A stretch of 29,875 nt of DNA, from the IMG/VR virus record IMGVR_UViG_3300009104_000085, positions 1-29,875 of that record, one strand, 5' to 3'. The notes beneath the pieces are model-generated. The model did no database searches. It saw only the letters and a program-made list of their open reading frames with translations, and had not been told where the DNA came from. The translations under genes were made by a program, and so were the position numbers. This document shows positions 7,696 to 19,400 of this stretch, in pieces. The stretch is from a virus. Positions within the stretch are counted from its first letter, which is position 1. Each line of letters begins with the position of its first letter.

Positions 7696-8022
7696 ATGAC
7701 CAAAGACCAGTATCTGCGAATGGTAGAGCAGACTGGCGAAGAAATAGATTGGGATAAGTGTCCTCCAGATCAAGAGGATTTTCCCGATTCTATTATAACA
7801 GCTCTTAATATATTTTATACATTAGGAGATAGAGTTTACCCAGATGTAGGATTTGTTGGAAAAGATTATACAAATCTTAATTTTTTATATGAGTATTATA
7901 ATATAAAACATACCTCAGAAAAAGAATGGATTTGGGAATTAATACATGTGATGGAAACAGAAGCCATCAAAGAATCGCAAAGGCAAATTAAAGCGAGTTT
8001 GGATAAAATAAAAAGAAAATAA
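7696..8022 (+). CDS. Tail assembly chaperone, downstream frame (T-like)
   Basis: A 108-residue protein from ATG 7696 (MTKDQYLRMVEQTGEEIDW), preceded by a weak AGAG. It contains DFPDSIITALNIFYTLGDR and NLNFLYEYYNIKHTSEKEW, resembling the T domain of phage tail chaperones that binds tube subunits. The frame stays open upstream to 7609, overlapping the previous gene, so the protein may be made alone or as an extension of the upstream chaperone by frameshift. The ATG start is the most natural because the sequence before it does not look like family sequence, but a fusion cannot be excluded. The tape measure begins one base after its stop. Confidence 0.65.
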   Translation: MTKDQYLRMVEQTGEEIDWDKCPPDQEDFPDSIITALNIFYTLGDRVYPDVGFVGKDYTNLNFLYEYYNIKHTSEKEWIWELIHVMETEAIKESQRQIKASLDKIKRK

Positions 8023-8023
8023 A

Positions 8024-11000
8024 ATGGCAGATAGTAGAGTACTAATTGAAATTATAACAACGAGTAAAGGGTTAAAAATAGCCGCCGTTGATGCTGCAAA
8101 ATTAGCTAAAGAAACTGAGAAAATAGATAAGTCTCAAGATAAGGCTACAAAAAGCGGTAATAAATATCATAAATTACAGAAAGGAGTAGCTCAAGCAGGA
8201 GCGAATTCTACTAAAAACTTCTCAAAAATGAATCAAACAATGGGATCGGGAGGATCCTCTGGTTTGGTGGCAGCTTATGCAACATTAGCTGCTAACGTCT
8301 TTGCTGCGACCGCAGCATTTAGTGCTCTTTCTCGAGCAGCAGAATTTGAAAATCTTCAAACAGGTTTAACAGAATTAGGAGCTACCTCTGGGCAGACTCT
8401 ATCTGTTGTGGCTGATGGTTTGAGAGAAATTACAGGTATGGCCTTATCTAGTGAAGAAGCCATGAGAGGAGCCGCTTTAGGTATTTCTGGTGGGTTTGGT
8501 GGAGCTGAATTAGAAGGACTAGCAAAAATAGCTAAAGGAGCTTCAATAACATTAGGTAGAAACTTACCAGATGCATTTGATAGATTAACAAGAGGTGCTA
8601 TAAAGCTAGAGCCAGAAATATTAGATGAATTAGGTATTATGGTTCGTGTAGATGATGCTATGCGGGATTATGCTGTACAATTAGGTAAAGCTTCAACTGC
8701 TCTTACTCAGATGGAAAAAAGACAAGCATTTATGAATGCAATTCTTGAACAAGGAGAAATGAAATTTGGACATATTGCTGATAGTGTTGAAACTGATGTA
8801 TATGCTAAATTAGGAGCAACTTTTGCAGATTTAACTAAGCATATATTTACTTTTGTTAATGAATCTTTACGCTTAGGAGCTGTAGTTGGATTTTTAGCTG
8901 AAAATATGACAGTTCTTGCTGGAGTTATGATACTATTTGGTAGCACTATAGCAAGTAAGATGTTACCTTTTCTTGCTAATGCTGGAGAAGGAGCAGCCAG
9001 AACAGCTAAAAATTTAAGAGGTTTAGCTGATGCAGCAGCAGGTTCATTAAAAAGTACAAAAGATGCTATTGCTGCAAGTATTGTGGACGCTGATGTAGGA
9101 TCAAAGGCTTTCAAAAAAACTATGGCAGATTATGTAGCAGGTAATGCGGGGGTTAAGGAGTTAACAATAGCAAAATCAAAATTAGCGGCAGGAGAAAGGC
9201 AACTTCATAAAAGAAGAGTATTTAATTCTGCAAAAGAAAAGGCGGATCATGAAGCAAGAATTATAGCCTATCAACAAGAGCAAATAGAACTTGGAAAATT
9301 AATAGCTTTAGAAAGTGAACATGGAGCTGCTGCAGTAAAAGCAGATGCAGCTAGTATAATAGCAGATCAAGCACAAGCAAATTCTCGTGCTATTGCAGTA
9401 TATACACAGGGTGGAGCAAGCCTTGGGCAGACATTAGGTGATTTAAAAGATGGATATGGAGATTTAAGGGATAAATTAGTAGAAAATGCTAAAGGTATGG
9501 AACATGGAAATAAAGTAACCAAGAAGCTACGAATTGGGAATGCAAAATTAAAAGCTGGTATGACTCAATTAGGAGCACAAGCTAAAGCTATAGGAGCAGC
9601 CTTTATGAGTTGGCTCCCATTAATAGGAGCTATAGTTATTATAGCAGGAGTACTATATGCAATTTGGAATAAACTTTATAACACAAAAGAACATAAGGCA
9701 TATGTAAAACAACAAGAAAAATTAAATGAAGTACTTGAAAATCAGGCAAAAATAGCAGACTCATATCGTAAAACAAATGAAACAATCCGTCGTTCAGCGG
9801 AGAGACAAGTACAAAATTTTGAACAAATAAGTAATAGTATTAAGCAAGTAAATAAAGAATTAAAAGAAACTATAAGACTCAGAGAATTATCAAGCAAAGA
9901 CTATAGCATGGGAATGAGTGAAGAAAATGCAGCAGAAAGAGCTGAGAACTTTGGCAAAACTTATACCGCTAGTTCTGGGTATGCTAGTAGGGCAGTACTG
10001 GTAGATATGACAGAAGCAGAGGTAGGGGCGAAGATGGACTCCTTGATAGGTAAAAATGCAATAGACTTAACTAAAGAACAGTTAACTCAAATTTTTCAAG
10101 TAAAAGATAGTGATGAGTGGAAAACATTTCAAAATGCATTAAAGAGTGAAATTCCAATGATTGCAGAATCCGCCGCTAGAAAGTTTAATAATATAATGAG
10201 TGAAGGAATCAAAAATCCCAAAGAATTAGTAATAGCATTAGCTGGGGGCATGCAAGATATGGAAGATGGTATGGGAGGCTTGGGAGCTGCTGTACGAGGT
10301 ATGCATACAGGATTAGTAGAAGCAGAAAAAGAAGCTTCTAAATTTATGCAATCTTTTGCCAAAACAACAAAAGTTGATAGATTATCAGATGCTTTTGATA
10401 CTATAGTACTTAGTCTTGACACTATTGATAAAGAAGCAAAATTAGCTAATTTAATCCCAGAAAAGGGAGCAAAAGCATTATTAGAGACTGGAAAAGCTTT
10501 ATCCTCGATGGGGGATACTACAGCTCGTATGGTTAGCAAAGACTTTGTTAATCAATTAGATAAGGTAAAGATGCTAGAAGATGAGATATGGAAAATTAAT
10601 ACTTCCGATAAGACTAAAAAGAAGAAGGAGGAGGAAATAGCTAAGCTAGAAAAAATACATGGCACTTTAGATAAAAACTTAGAGATATTGGGGGGTTATG
10701 ACGATGCTGTTAGAAACGCTGCCAAAAATGCTTCTGTTTTACAAAGAACTTTATTAGTTACTGCACAAGAACTTAAAAATATATCTGCAACTCAAAAAAC
10801 TATAAATGGTCTTCAAAAATCTGGTATTAATATGCAAAAACATACAAATACATTAACAAAGAAAAAATTTGAATTAGAGAAGAGAGTACAAACAGCACAA
10901 AGGGGTTTCTTAGTAGATAATATTGAAGCAACAAAAGCAGCACGAGATATAGATCTTGGGTTTATGAAGCTTAAAAAGGGGCAACAAGTAGATATAGCAA

Positions 11001-12751
11001 CTTTTGAAAAATTATCTGTTGAAGACCAAATAAAACTTGCATCAGAATTAGGACTAAAGAAAGCTGATGTATATTCTTTAGAGCAGTTAAACTTTCAAAT
11101 TAAAATGAAAAACTTGCAGGCAGAGCATGCTGAAACAATTGGAGTACATCAGGCAACTATACAAGTCTTTGAAACTTTAAAGAAGAAACATGAATTAGAA
11201 AAGAAAGCTTACGAGACACAACAGGAAATGTTCAAACTTCAAAGAAAAATAGCAAATTTTGAAGGAGGTAGAGGTTTTGCAGAAACAGGTGTAGAAGAAG
11301 CAAAAGCTAAAATTGATGCTGCAAAATATGAATTAGACGTAGCAATACTTAGGCAAGAAGCAGAAAAGAAGATGATAGCCGCAAAAGCCAGAATCCAAGA
11401 AGCTGAATTAGTATTACTACAAGGCCAATTGGCATTAGCGAATATGCCTCCAATGAGTGAGGACGACGTAAAGCTTATTCAAGGCGCTATTAAAGACGCG
11501 GAAACATTAAGTACAACTGCTGTAGACGATAATATAAAATTATTAAAACTTAAATATACAGGAGCTTTATTAGAATCTTTCGAAACTGCAATACAACAAT
11601 CAGTTGAAGGAGATAATCTTAATGCATATGCATTAGCTCTCGCAGCTGCTAGAGATCCTGGAGGTGTAGGAGGAGTTACGGAAGAAGCAAAGAAAAGAGA
11701 AACAGACGCGGGACGAACAGGCGATGATGCTCAATTTACAGGAGAAGACGGAGTAATTACTTTTGCTGAAAAAATTAGTTTAATGAAAGTGATGACAGGT
11801 AAATTTACTGAAGAAATGTCAAAACTTGGCCCTACAGGGGAAGCATATGCAAACTTTATGGCAGGCGCTTATGGAATGGCTGATGGTTTAACTGCAATAA
11901 AAGAAAATGGACTCAAATCTGCTGAAGGTATAAAGGGAGTGACTCAGATGATAGGCGGTATTGGTCAAATGATGCAAGCCGCTTCAGCAGCTAAAGTAGC
12001 CGCAATAGATAATGAAATAAAAGCAGAAGAAAAAAGAGATGGAAAGTCTAAAGAGTCTCTTGCAAAAATCCAGCAGTTAAAGATGAAAAAGTATCAAATT
12101 GAGAAAAAAGCTTTTGAACAAAATAAGAAAATACAATTAGCTGGTGCAATTATAGATGGACTTGCTGCTATACAGAGTGGTTTTTCTACTAAACCTTTCT
12201 GGCCTATGGGGCTATTAATGGGAGGTATGGCAACCGCAATGACTATGATGCAAATAAAAGCAATTAAGTCTCAAACTTTTTCAGGAGAAAAACCTGATAT
12301 GTCAAAACCCACAGCACCAAATACAGCTTTAAATATAGGAAAGAGAGGCTCAAGTGTAGATGTTTCTAGAGGAGCAACAGGTGGAGAATTAGGCTACTTA
12401 AGAGGTCAAAGAGGATATGGTACATCAGCATCAAATTGGAAACCTACAGGAGGAGCAGCTGGATTAAGAAGTGGATATGGAGCTGGAGGAGTTCTCGTAG
12501 GAGAAAGAGGCCCAGAAGTAATAGCTCCAAGAGGGGGGTATGAAGTAACTCCAAATGACCAGTTAGGTGGTGGAGCTGGTAATGTAAACTTTACAATAAA
12601 CGCAGTAGATGCTGCAGGTGTAGAAGACGTACTACTTAGACAAAGAGGACATATAATAGGAATGATAAGAGAAGCAGCGAATGACAATGGGGAAAGATTT
12701 TTAGAACAAGTAGATACTCAAGTTTATGCAAGTGAAGCAGGTGGTGGATAA
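8024..12751 (+). CDS. Tail tape measure protein
   Basis: A 1575-residue protein, the length ruler and scaffold of the tail, which also helps DNA entry. It has long charged helical stretches (residues about 560-640, 850-920, 1010-1120) and hydrophobic segments at about 78-105, 287-320, 526-550 (SWLPLIGAIVIIAGVLYAIW, the clearest membrane span) and 1373-1415. The C-terminus carries the tape measure signature: a Gly/Arg-rich stretch, then GGVLVGERGPEVIAP, then a conserved-looking helix ending near the stop. No lytic transglycosylase or peptidase motif was recognised, so the wall-cutting enzyme, if any, is elsewhere. At about 0.15 nm per residue the predicted tail is at most about 236 nm. It starts one base after the previous stop with no clear ribosome site, and ends overlapping the next ATG. 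Confidence 0.93.
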   Translation: MADSRVLIEIITTSKGLKIAAVDAAKLAKETEKIDKSQDKATKSGNKYHKLQKGVAQAGANSTKNFSKMNQTMGSGGSSGLVAAYATLAANVFAATAAFSALSRAAEFENLQTGLTELGATSGQTLSVVADGLREITGMALSSEEAMRGAALGISGGFGGAELEGLAKIAKGASITLGRNLPDAFDRLTRGAIKLEPEILDELGIMVRVDDAMRDYAVQLGKASTALTQMEKRQAFMNAILEQGEMKFGHIADSVETDVYAKLGATFADLTKHIFTFVNESLRLGAVVGFLAENMTVLAGVMILFGSTIASKMLPFLANAGEGAARTAKNLRGLADAAAGSLKSTKDAIAASIVDADVGSKAFKKTMADYVAGNAGVKELTIAKSKLAAGERQLHKRRVFNSAKEKADHEARIIAYQQEQIELGKLIALESEHGAAAVKADAASIIADQAQANSRAIAVYTQGGASLGQTLGDLKDGYGDLRDKLVENAKGMEHGNKVTKKLRIGNAKLKAGMTQLGAQAKAIGAAFMSWLPLIGAIVIIAGVLYAIWNKLYNTKEHKAYVKQQEKLNEVLENQAKIADSYRKTNETIRRSAERQVQNFEQISNSIKQVNKELKETIRLRELSSKDYSMGMSEENAAERAENFGKTYTASSGYASRAVLVDMTEAEVGAKMDSLIGKNAIDLTKEQLTQIFQVKDSDEWKTFQNALKSEIPMIAESAARKFNNIMSEGIKNPKELVIALAGGMQDMEDGMGGLGAAVRGMHTGLVEAEKEASKFMQSFAKTTKVDRLSDAFDTIVLSLDTIDKEAKLANLIPEKGAKALLETGKALSSMGDTTARMVSKDFVNQLDKVKMLEDEIWKINTSDKTKKKKEEEIAKLEKIHGTLDKNLEILGGYDDAVRNAAKNASVLQRTLLVTAQELKNISATQKTINGLQKSGINMQKHTNTLTKKKFELEKRVQTAQRGFLVDNIEATKAARDIDLGFMKLKKGQQVDIATFEKLSVEDQIKLASELGLKKADVYSLEQLNFQIKMKNLQAEHAETIGVHQATIQVFETLKKKHELEKKAYETQQEMFKLQRKIANFEGGRGFAETGVEEAKAKIDAAKYELDVAILRQEAEKKMIAAKARIQEAELVLLQGQLALANMPPMSEDDVKLIQGAIKDAETLSTTAVDDNIKLLKLKYTGALLESFETAIQQSVEGDNLNAYALALAAARDPGGVGGVTEEAKKRETDAGRTGDDAQFTGEDGVITFAEKISLMKVMTGKFTEEMSKLGPTGEAYANFMAGAYGMADGLTAIKENGLKSAEGIKGVTQMIGGIGQMMQAASAAKVAAIDNEIKAEEKRDGKSKESLAKIQQLKMKKYQIEKKAFEQNKKIQLAGAIIDGLAAIQSGFSTKPFWPMGLLMGGMATAMTMMQIKAIKSQTFSGEKPDMSKPTAPNTALNIGKRGSSVDVSRGATGGELGYLRGQRGYGTSASNWKPTGGAAGLRSGYGAGGVLVGERGPEVIAPRGGYEVTPNDQLGGGAGNVNFTINAVDAAGVEDVLLRQRGHIIGMIREAANDNGERFLEQVDTQVYASEAGGG

Positions 12752-13467
12752 TGGCAAATTTTAGTTCTTTTTCAAACAGACTTCCCGATCCTAATTGGGG
12801 GTTAAATGAGGCTGGAGATGGTCATGCAAGTAATTATACAGAAGGACCTGGATTTGCTTCGGTTAAAGTAAGCTCTATGCAACCTGTAGCCACTAGTGTA
12901 ACAAATAGTGGAAGGGTATCATCGAGAACGATTCATGCTCATAGATGGAAAATCTCAATACAATATAATCCTTTAACTAGAAATCAATTTGAACCAATTT
13001 ATAATTTTCTTTTAGAAAAAAGAGGTAAATTAAAACCTTTTGAAATAGTATTACCTCAATATAATAGTCCTAGAACTACTACTAGTGGAACTATAAGCGT
13101 TGATGGGGCAATAACAGCAGGAGCAACAAACTTTAAAGTTGATGGCTTCGGAAGCGTTACTGGAGGATTAAGACCAGGTGATATGTTTAACTTTACGGAC
13201 AGTAATAACTCAAACCATAAGAAAACATATAGAATTGTAAGAGTTTTAACTAATTCAGATTATTTAACAGGAGGAACACAACCCGCATCAGATGAACGAG
13301 TTTATTATACTATTCCTTCTGTAGAGAAAGGAGTAGCAGATAATTCTACTCTAACTTATACCAACCCTACTTTTAGGGTTATGCAAGAAGGCGATATTCG
13401 AGAATACTCTTTAGGCACAAACAATCTATATACATTTTCATTAAATTTAATAGAGGCTCAACCTTAA
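12751..13467 (+). CDS. Distal tail / minor tail protein (gpM-like)
   Basis: A 238-residue protein directly after the tape measure, with a 1-nt overlap, in the position of the lambda gpM or distal tail protein that connects the tube to the tip. Residues about 60-105 (HRWKISIQYNPLTRNQFEPI, then a helix and FEIVLPQYNSPR) fit the strand-helix-strand layout of that family. Residues about 110-155 form a glycine-rich, strand-rich segment (ITAGATNFKVDGFG, LRPGDMFNF) that may be an inserted beta module. The C-terminus (LYTFSLNLIEAQP) returns to the family pattern. Family identity is inferred from layout and position. Confidence 0.62.
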   Translation: MANFSSFSNRLPDPNWGLNEAGDGHASNYTEGPGFASVKVSSMQPVATSVTNSGRVSSRTIHAHRWKISIQYNPLTRNQFEPIYNFLLEKRGKLKPFEIVLPQYNSPRTTTSGTISVDGAITAGATNFKVDGFGSVTGGLRPGDMFNFTDSNNSNHKKTYRIVRVLTNSDYLTGGTQPASDERVYYTIPSVEKGVADNSTLTYTNPTFRVMQEGDIREYSLGTNNLYTFSLNLIEAQP

Positions 13468-13468
13468 A

Positions 13469-16400
13469 ATGTCAACTGAGAGATCAATAAATGCGAATAT
13501 TAAAACTCATCTACTTTCGAATGAGCCGCTACAGTATGCCCATCTTGTAAAATTCGAACGTCCGTTCGATCCCGATCCACTTACAGGAAAATTCCGAACA
13601 AATAAAGAACGATATGCGTACTTTACAGATGCTGCGCACGATATTTCGTACAATGACGGAACTACAGACCAAGATGGAAATTCTAATGGGGCAATGACCT
13701 ATAGAGCTAATAGAGTACTTAAGATAGGTAATTATTCTGAAACAACAATAGCAAGAGCAACAAGTTTAAAACTTACTTTAGCAGGAGAAGATTTAGGGGC
13801 TGCAGTAAGTTTAAATGGAGCTTTATCAACAGCAACAGTAGATAGTGTAACTGTAGGACGATTTACTCCAACTTCTACAATTTATGAGGGGGAAGTATTA
13901 GATTTTACAGAGAAAGGATTTAAAGAAGGAGACTTAATAACCTTTACTAATACAACAACTAGTGCAGTTGATAGTAACGCTTATACTAATAAATATATTA
14001 TAACTCTATCTTCAGCTAATTCTCAGATTAAGGAAGGAGCTATAGTTACAGGTACAGGTATCGGTACAAATACAAAAGTAGTAAGTATTGATAGTGCAAC
14101 CTTAACTTTGGATAAATTAGTATCAGTTAGTTCTGGAGCAACCTTAACTTTTGAAAATTCAAATACATATTTTCTTAATAGATTTAGAACTAATAATACT
14201 GTTCTTGAATTTTCACGAACAGGAGATGATAGTGATGATAGTGCTTTTTTAAGTCTTACTGATGATTTTACTATTTCTCTTAAATCTCAAGAAGTAACCT
14301 CAATTTTAGAAGATAGGCAGATTGAAGCAGGAGCCATTTCTCGAGATACAAGTTTAGCTAGTCCTAGTTTTTTGCATAGACAAGTTTTTGTTTATAAAGT
14401 GTTTATTGATCCTGATGATGGAAGTATAATTGGTAATACATCAATTTTAGTTTTTAAAGGGATTGTAGCTTCATCTAGTTTATCAGAAGATGGCACTAAT
14501 ACGATAGTTGATTGGTCAGTAACTAGTCATTGGGGAGATTTTGAAGGAATACAAGGAAGATTAACAACTGATGAAACTCATAGATCTTTAGATGCAAGAG
14601 GTAAACCAAATATTGAACAAGGAATTAGACCAGAATATGCAGGAGATCTTGGATTTTTACATTCTGAAACTTCATTAAGCGCTATAGCCATATATAATAC
14701 TAAAGGTCAAGGCTCTAAACTGAAATCCAAAAGAAGGGGTGGTTTTGCAGGACTTACAGGTCAGAAGTATTATGTAACTGAAACTTGGGAATATGATATT
14801 CAAAATGAAGTAGATTTAAATATTCATTTACAAGGAAAACATCTTCCTGTAGTTTATGGAGTTCAAAGACTAAATTCTGTTCCAATTTTTGCAGATACTT
14901 TAAATAGTGATTCTAAAAAAGTTTATACAGCTGATGCTATTTGTGAAGGAGAAATTCATGGTGTATATAATATATACATAGATGATGTTCCTTTAATTTG
15001 TACTGATGATAATGATTATGATATACGAAATGCTACTAATGGAACTGATACAGACAATACTCAGTTACAATGTTATGGAAATATGTCAAAAGGAGATACT
15101 TTAAATGGTCATTTAATGAGAACAGCTCCTTACTCAACAGCAGATGAACAAAGAGTAATGGCAGGGTTATCTCCATCTTCAGCTACTATGGCGGGAACCC
15201 ATGTACCTCTTATTGGTACTCCTTTTTCTACTGGGCATCAAGACGCTGTAGAAGATTCAGCTCATTCTCCTTTAAAATATAGAAGCGTAGCTCCTCAAAA
15301 TATTCAAGGATTAACTGCATCAACAGAAGGATTAAATCATGACGAATCTTATAAAATTAATCTAGGAGATGGCGGAGTTTTATCTAGTACAATGTTTACT
15401 GGACAAGCAAATCAAAAAGCTTGTGACTCTTTAGTAACTCCAGCAGAAAATGTTACAAAAGTTATGTCTGTAACTATAACAAATCCTGGAGATGGTTATA
15501 CTAGCGCTCCTACTGGAGTAATAGATGCTCCTGATAGTGGCGGAACTCAAGCAACTATAGGAAGTATAACTTTAGGAACTGCAGAAAATGGAGAAACTGA
15601 TGTATTAGGAAATATAACAGTAAATAATCATGGAACTGGGTATGCACCTGTAGATACGCCTGTAGGAGTTACATTTAGTGGCGGCGGTGGTTCAGGGGGT
15701 GCAGCGGTTGCAAATTTAGGGGGTTATAAAAGACAAAATGACTATTATGATGGAAATTTACCTTATTGGGGTCCCGCTCATAGATTATTAGATACAGCTT
15801 ATGTAGCTACTTCGTTTGAACTTAATGCTGATCAAACTTCATTACCTGAGATAGAATATATTGTAAAGGGGAAGGTTTTAGAATGTCATAATTATGATAA
15901 TACTTATTTACCAGACCCTTCAGTAACAAGTGCTGCTCATACGAATTTTGTAGAGGGTTCAATATATACAGTTGAATATAGTTCTGATGGTTCAAGTTGG
16001 ACAACAGATACTACAGGTACTTGGACAAATAATAAGTTTAAAATTTTAGATAAATATGAATTTACAAACCATAGGGGAGTTACAACTTGGCGTTTTAGAT
16101 TAGATACTACTCCTGCTTTAGGGGGTGCAACTCCAACTCAAACTAGATTAAGATTAAAAAATGGAAATGATTATTGGTATATGATTACTTGGAATCATGC
16201 TGTAGTATCTACAGAGACAGCTTTCCCAGATGAATGGACTACAGCAACTTTAGGTGTAGCTAGTGGTAAACTAACAGCAACAGTAGCAGATGCAACAGCT
16301 GGAACCCCTGCTTTAAATACTTATACTGAGTTTCAATTTTATAACGCAGATTGGTATGATGATTATAGTCATGATTATGACCATACAAAAGGTTTAAAGT

Positions 16401-19400
16401 ACGGTGTTTTAAAAGGAACTTGGAGTGGAAATACAATAACTTTTGATGGAACTGATTATACAGGAATAAGTTCTTTTGGAACTAATAAAATTAGACCAGC
16501 AGATGCATTTGATTTATCTAGTGTAAGTGCCGTAGCTAATATAACTAATACTGGAGAATTATATAGTGGTCGTACTACAACTCAATACCATTATCTTACA
16601 CACGCAGCAACTAGTCAAACAGAGCACGAAATAGGAGCTAGATTAATAAATGAAACAACAGGAGAATGGAGAGAAATTATTGGATTTAATACTACTACTG
16701 ATGTAGTAACTATAGAAACTCCTTTCTTTACGCCACCTTTAACTACTCATAAATTTACAATATCAGGAAGAGGAAAAGATTTAAGAGCTTCTTCTAATCC
16801 AGCCATACAAACTTTAGATTACTTAACAAGTAAACGCTATGGTAAAGGAGCAGATTTAGCTGAAGATGTAGATTTATCTAGTTTTATATCTGCTGCAAAA
16901 TTATGTGATTCTAGATCAAACATACAATTAAAAGTAGAAAGTATTACAGGGATAGCAGAAGGAGATATATTTACTTTAACCCATAATGGAGCAAGTGATG
17001 GAACTCATGTTGCCTCAGGAAAAGTAGCTGCTGGGGGTATTGATGCAAGTGGTAATACTATTACTCTTACTCAAGTTATAAATAAGTTTGCAAAAAGATA
17101 TTCGACTTATACATCACTTAATACAGGAGATATAGTATATACTGATGCTGGAGCCTACTACAGAGCTACTGCAGATATAGCAACCCCTCCTTCAACTGTA
17201 CCTTCACATGGGAGTCAAACAACAGTTGCTAACTTATTACATATCGGAAATTATGATGATAATGTAGGAGCCAATCCTATTGTAGTACATAAAACTTCAG
17301 GAAGTGGTAGTGCTTCTACTTTAAATGTGCAAAAAAGACAAGGAACCCCAGTAGAGTATTCTTTATATGATTCAGATTGGGTAAAATATTGGAAATATTA
17401 TGGGTGGGATCATCATCATCAAAGAGAAGTAACTAGACACCAAACTAACTTTATATTAGATACTGGTAAATCTGTTTTTGCAAATATGAATGCATTACTT
17501 TCTCACTTTAATGGAATTCTTTCCTATGAAAATGGAAAATACACATTAGATGTTGAAACTCAAATGGACGCACCAACTATAAGTTTAAATGCTAATCAAG
17601 AGAATATTAATCCGTATTATATAGAAAATTCAGATATAATAGGTAGAATATCCTTAAAAGATAATTCTAGTAAGAAAGCCAAAAATACAGTTAAAGCTAG
17701 TATAGCTGATCCACAGAATAATTTTGGGTCTAGAAGCATTACTTTCTTTAACTCTGACTTTTTAAAAGCAGATAGAAATATAGTAAAGAACGGACAATTT
17801 CCTTTTACAGGAATAACAAATTATTATAATGGTAGAATTGGAGCCGAAAAAGAATTATATCAAAGTAGGTTCTCAAAAGAAATAAGTTTCACTGTCGGTT
17901 CAAGAGGCTTATTATTAAAGGCTGGACAAGTTATTGCTATAACATATGATCCGTTTGGGTGGAGCTCTAAATTGTTTAGAATCGATAACCTTTCATTTCA
18001 AGCAAATTGTAATGTTTCGGTAAAAGCTACAGAGTATGATGATAGCATTTATGAAATCACTAAACAACAATTTAGTAATGTTATGAGTCAAAGTTCTGCT
18101 TCTTATACTCTACCTATTCCACCAAAGCCTACAGACTTAGATGCTACTACAGATAAAAATGGTTCTATAATTATAACTTGGAAGAATGGTGTAAGTGATA
18201 ATAATGCTTTTGATGAAAGAACTGATTCTACAGAAATATGGTATAATAGTTCAGATGATAGAGATTCTTCAACTTTATTAGCAACTGTAGATAATTCAAC
18301 TTCATATACATTTACTTCTACTGTTGCGGAGAATAAATACTTTTGGATTAGACATAAAAGAATGTCAACTATGTCGAAAGGGAGTAAAACAGGTACTATA
18401 CATTCTGCTTGGAACGCTTCAGCGGGAGAATTAGGGACTTCTTTATCAATAAGTGCTGGGGCAACAAGTGTTAAATTACTACCAAGTAGCCATGTAATTG
18501 ATTGGAATAAAGAAGCATCAGATGAACAATCTACTATTAATTTTACTACTGATATACAAGGTATGTCAGGAACTCTTTATTATGACTTCTTAGTTGGAGC
18601 AACATCAAAACAAAATACTACAACTTCTACTTGGACTTTACCTGACGCAGATGAACCCGGCCCAACAGATGCTCCAATAAAAATTACAGTTAAAGTTAGG
18701 CAAGGATCAACTTCAGGAACTCTTTTAGCACAAGATGTAGTTTCAATTTACGCAATACAAGACGGACAGAATACTGTTACCGGGATATTGACAAATGAAT
18801 CACATACTGTACCCACAAATTCTGATGGATCAGGAGCGAGCTTTACTGGAGCGGGAGGAACTTATTTAGTATATTATGGAAATGATAAAATTCAAGATAT
18901 ATCGGGTTATCAAGCGTCAGATTTAGTATTTAGTGTACAAGGCACAACAGGAACAGTAACAGCAGCTATAAATGCAACTACTGGAGTATATTCAATATCA
19001 GCACTTAGTTCCGATGTAGCTACAGTAACTTTCAGAGCGATAGTTAAGGGCAGTATGTTAGGCGGCCTTGATACCACAAATGATGTAACAAGAGATAAAA
19101 TTTATACAATATCAAGAGCAAAAGCAGGAGTTTCTGTAACTGGAACTTCAAATGCATTAGTATATGCATATCAAAGATCTTCTAGTGCACTTACTTCTGA
19201 TGCAGGAGATGTAACAGTTGCTTTAACAGGAACTGACGCAGGTAAAATAACAACAAGCAGTTTAGCTAATGATTGGGAAAAAGAGATACCAAGTGGAACA
19301 GACGATTTATATGTTATAGCTGCAACTGCAAGTGGAACAGGAGCAACAGATACTATAGCTGCTTCAGAGTGGACAGACCCTGTCCAATTAGGAGCATCAG

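Noticed and set aside
13555-13570. TCGAACG-TC-CGTTCGA palindrome at the start of the tail tip gene
   Set aside because: A 2-nt loop cannot form a useful hairpin, it lies within coding sequence, and no paired site or promoter is near; probably chance.
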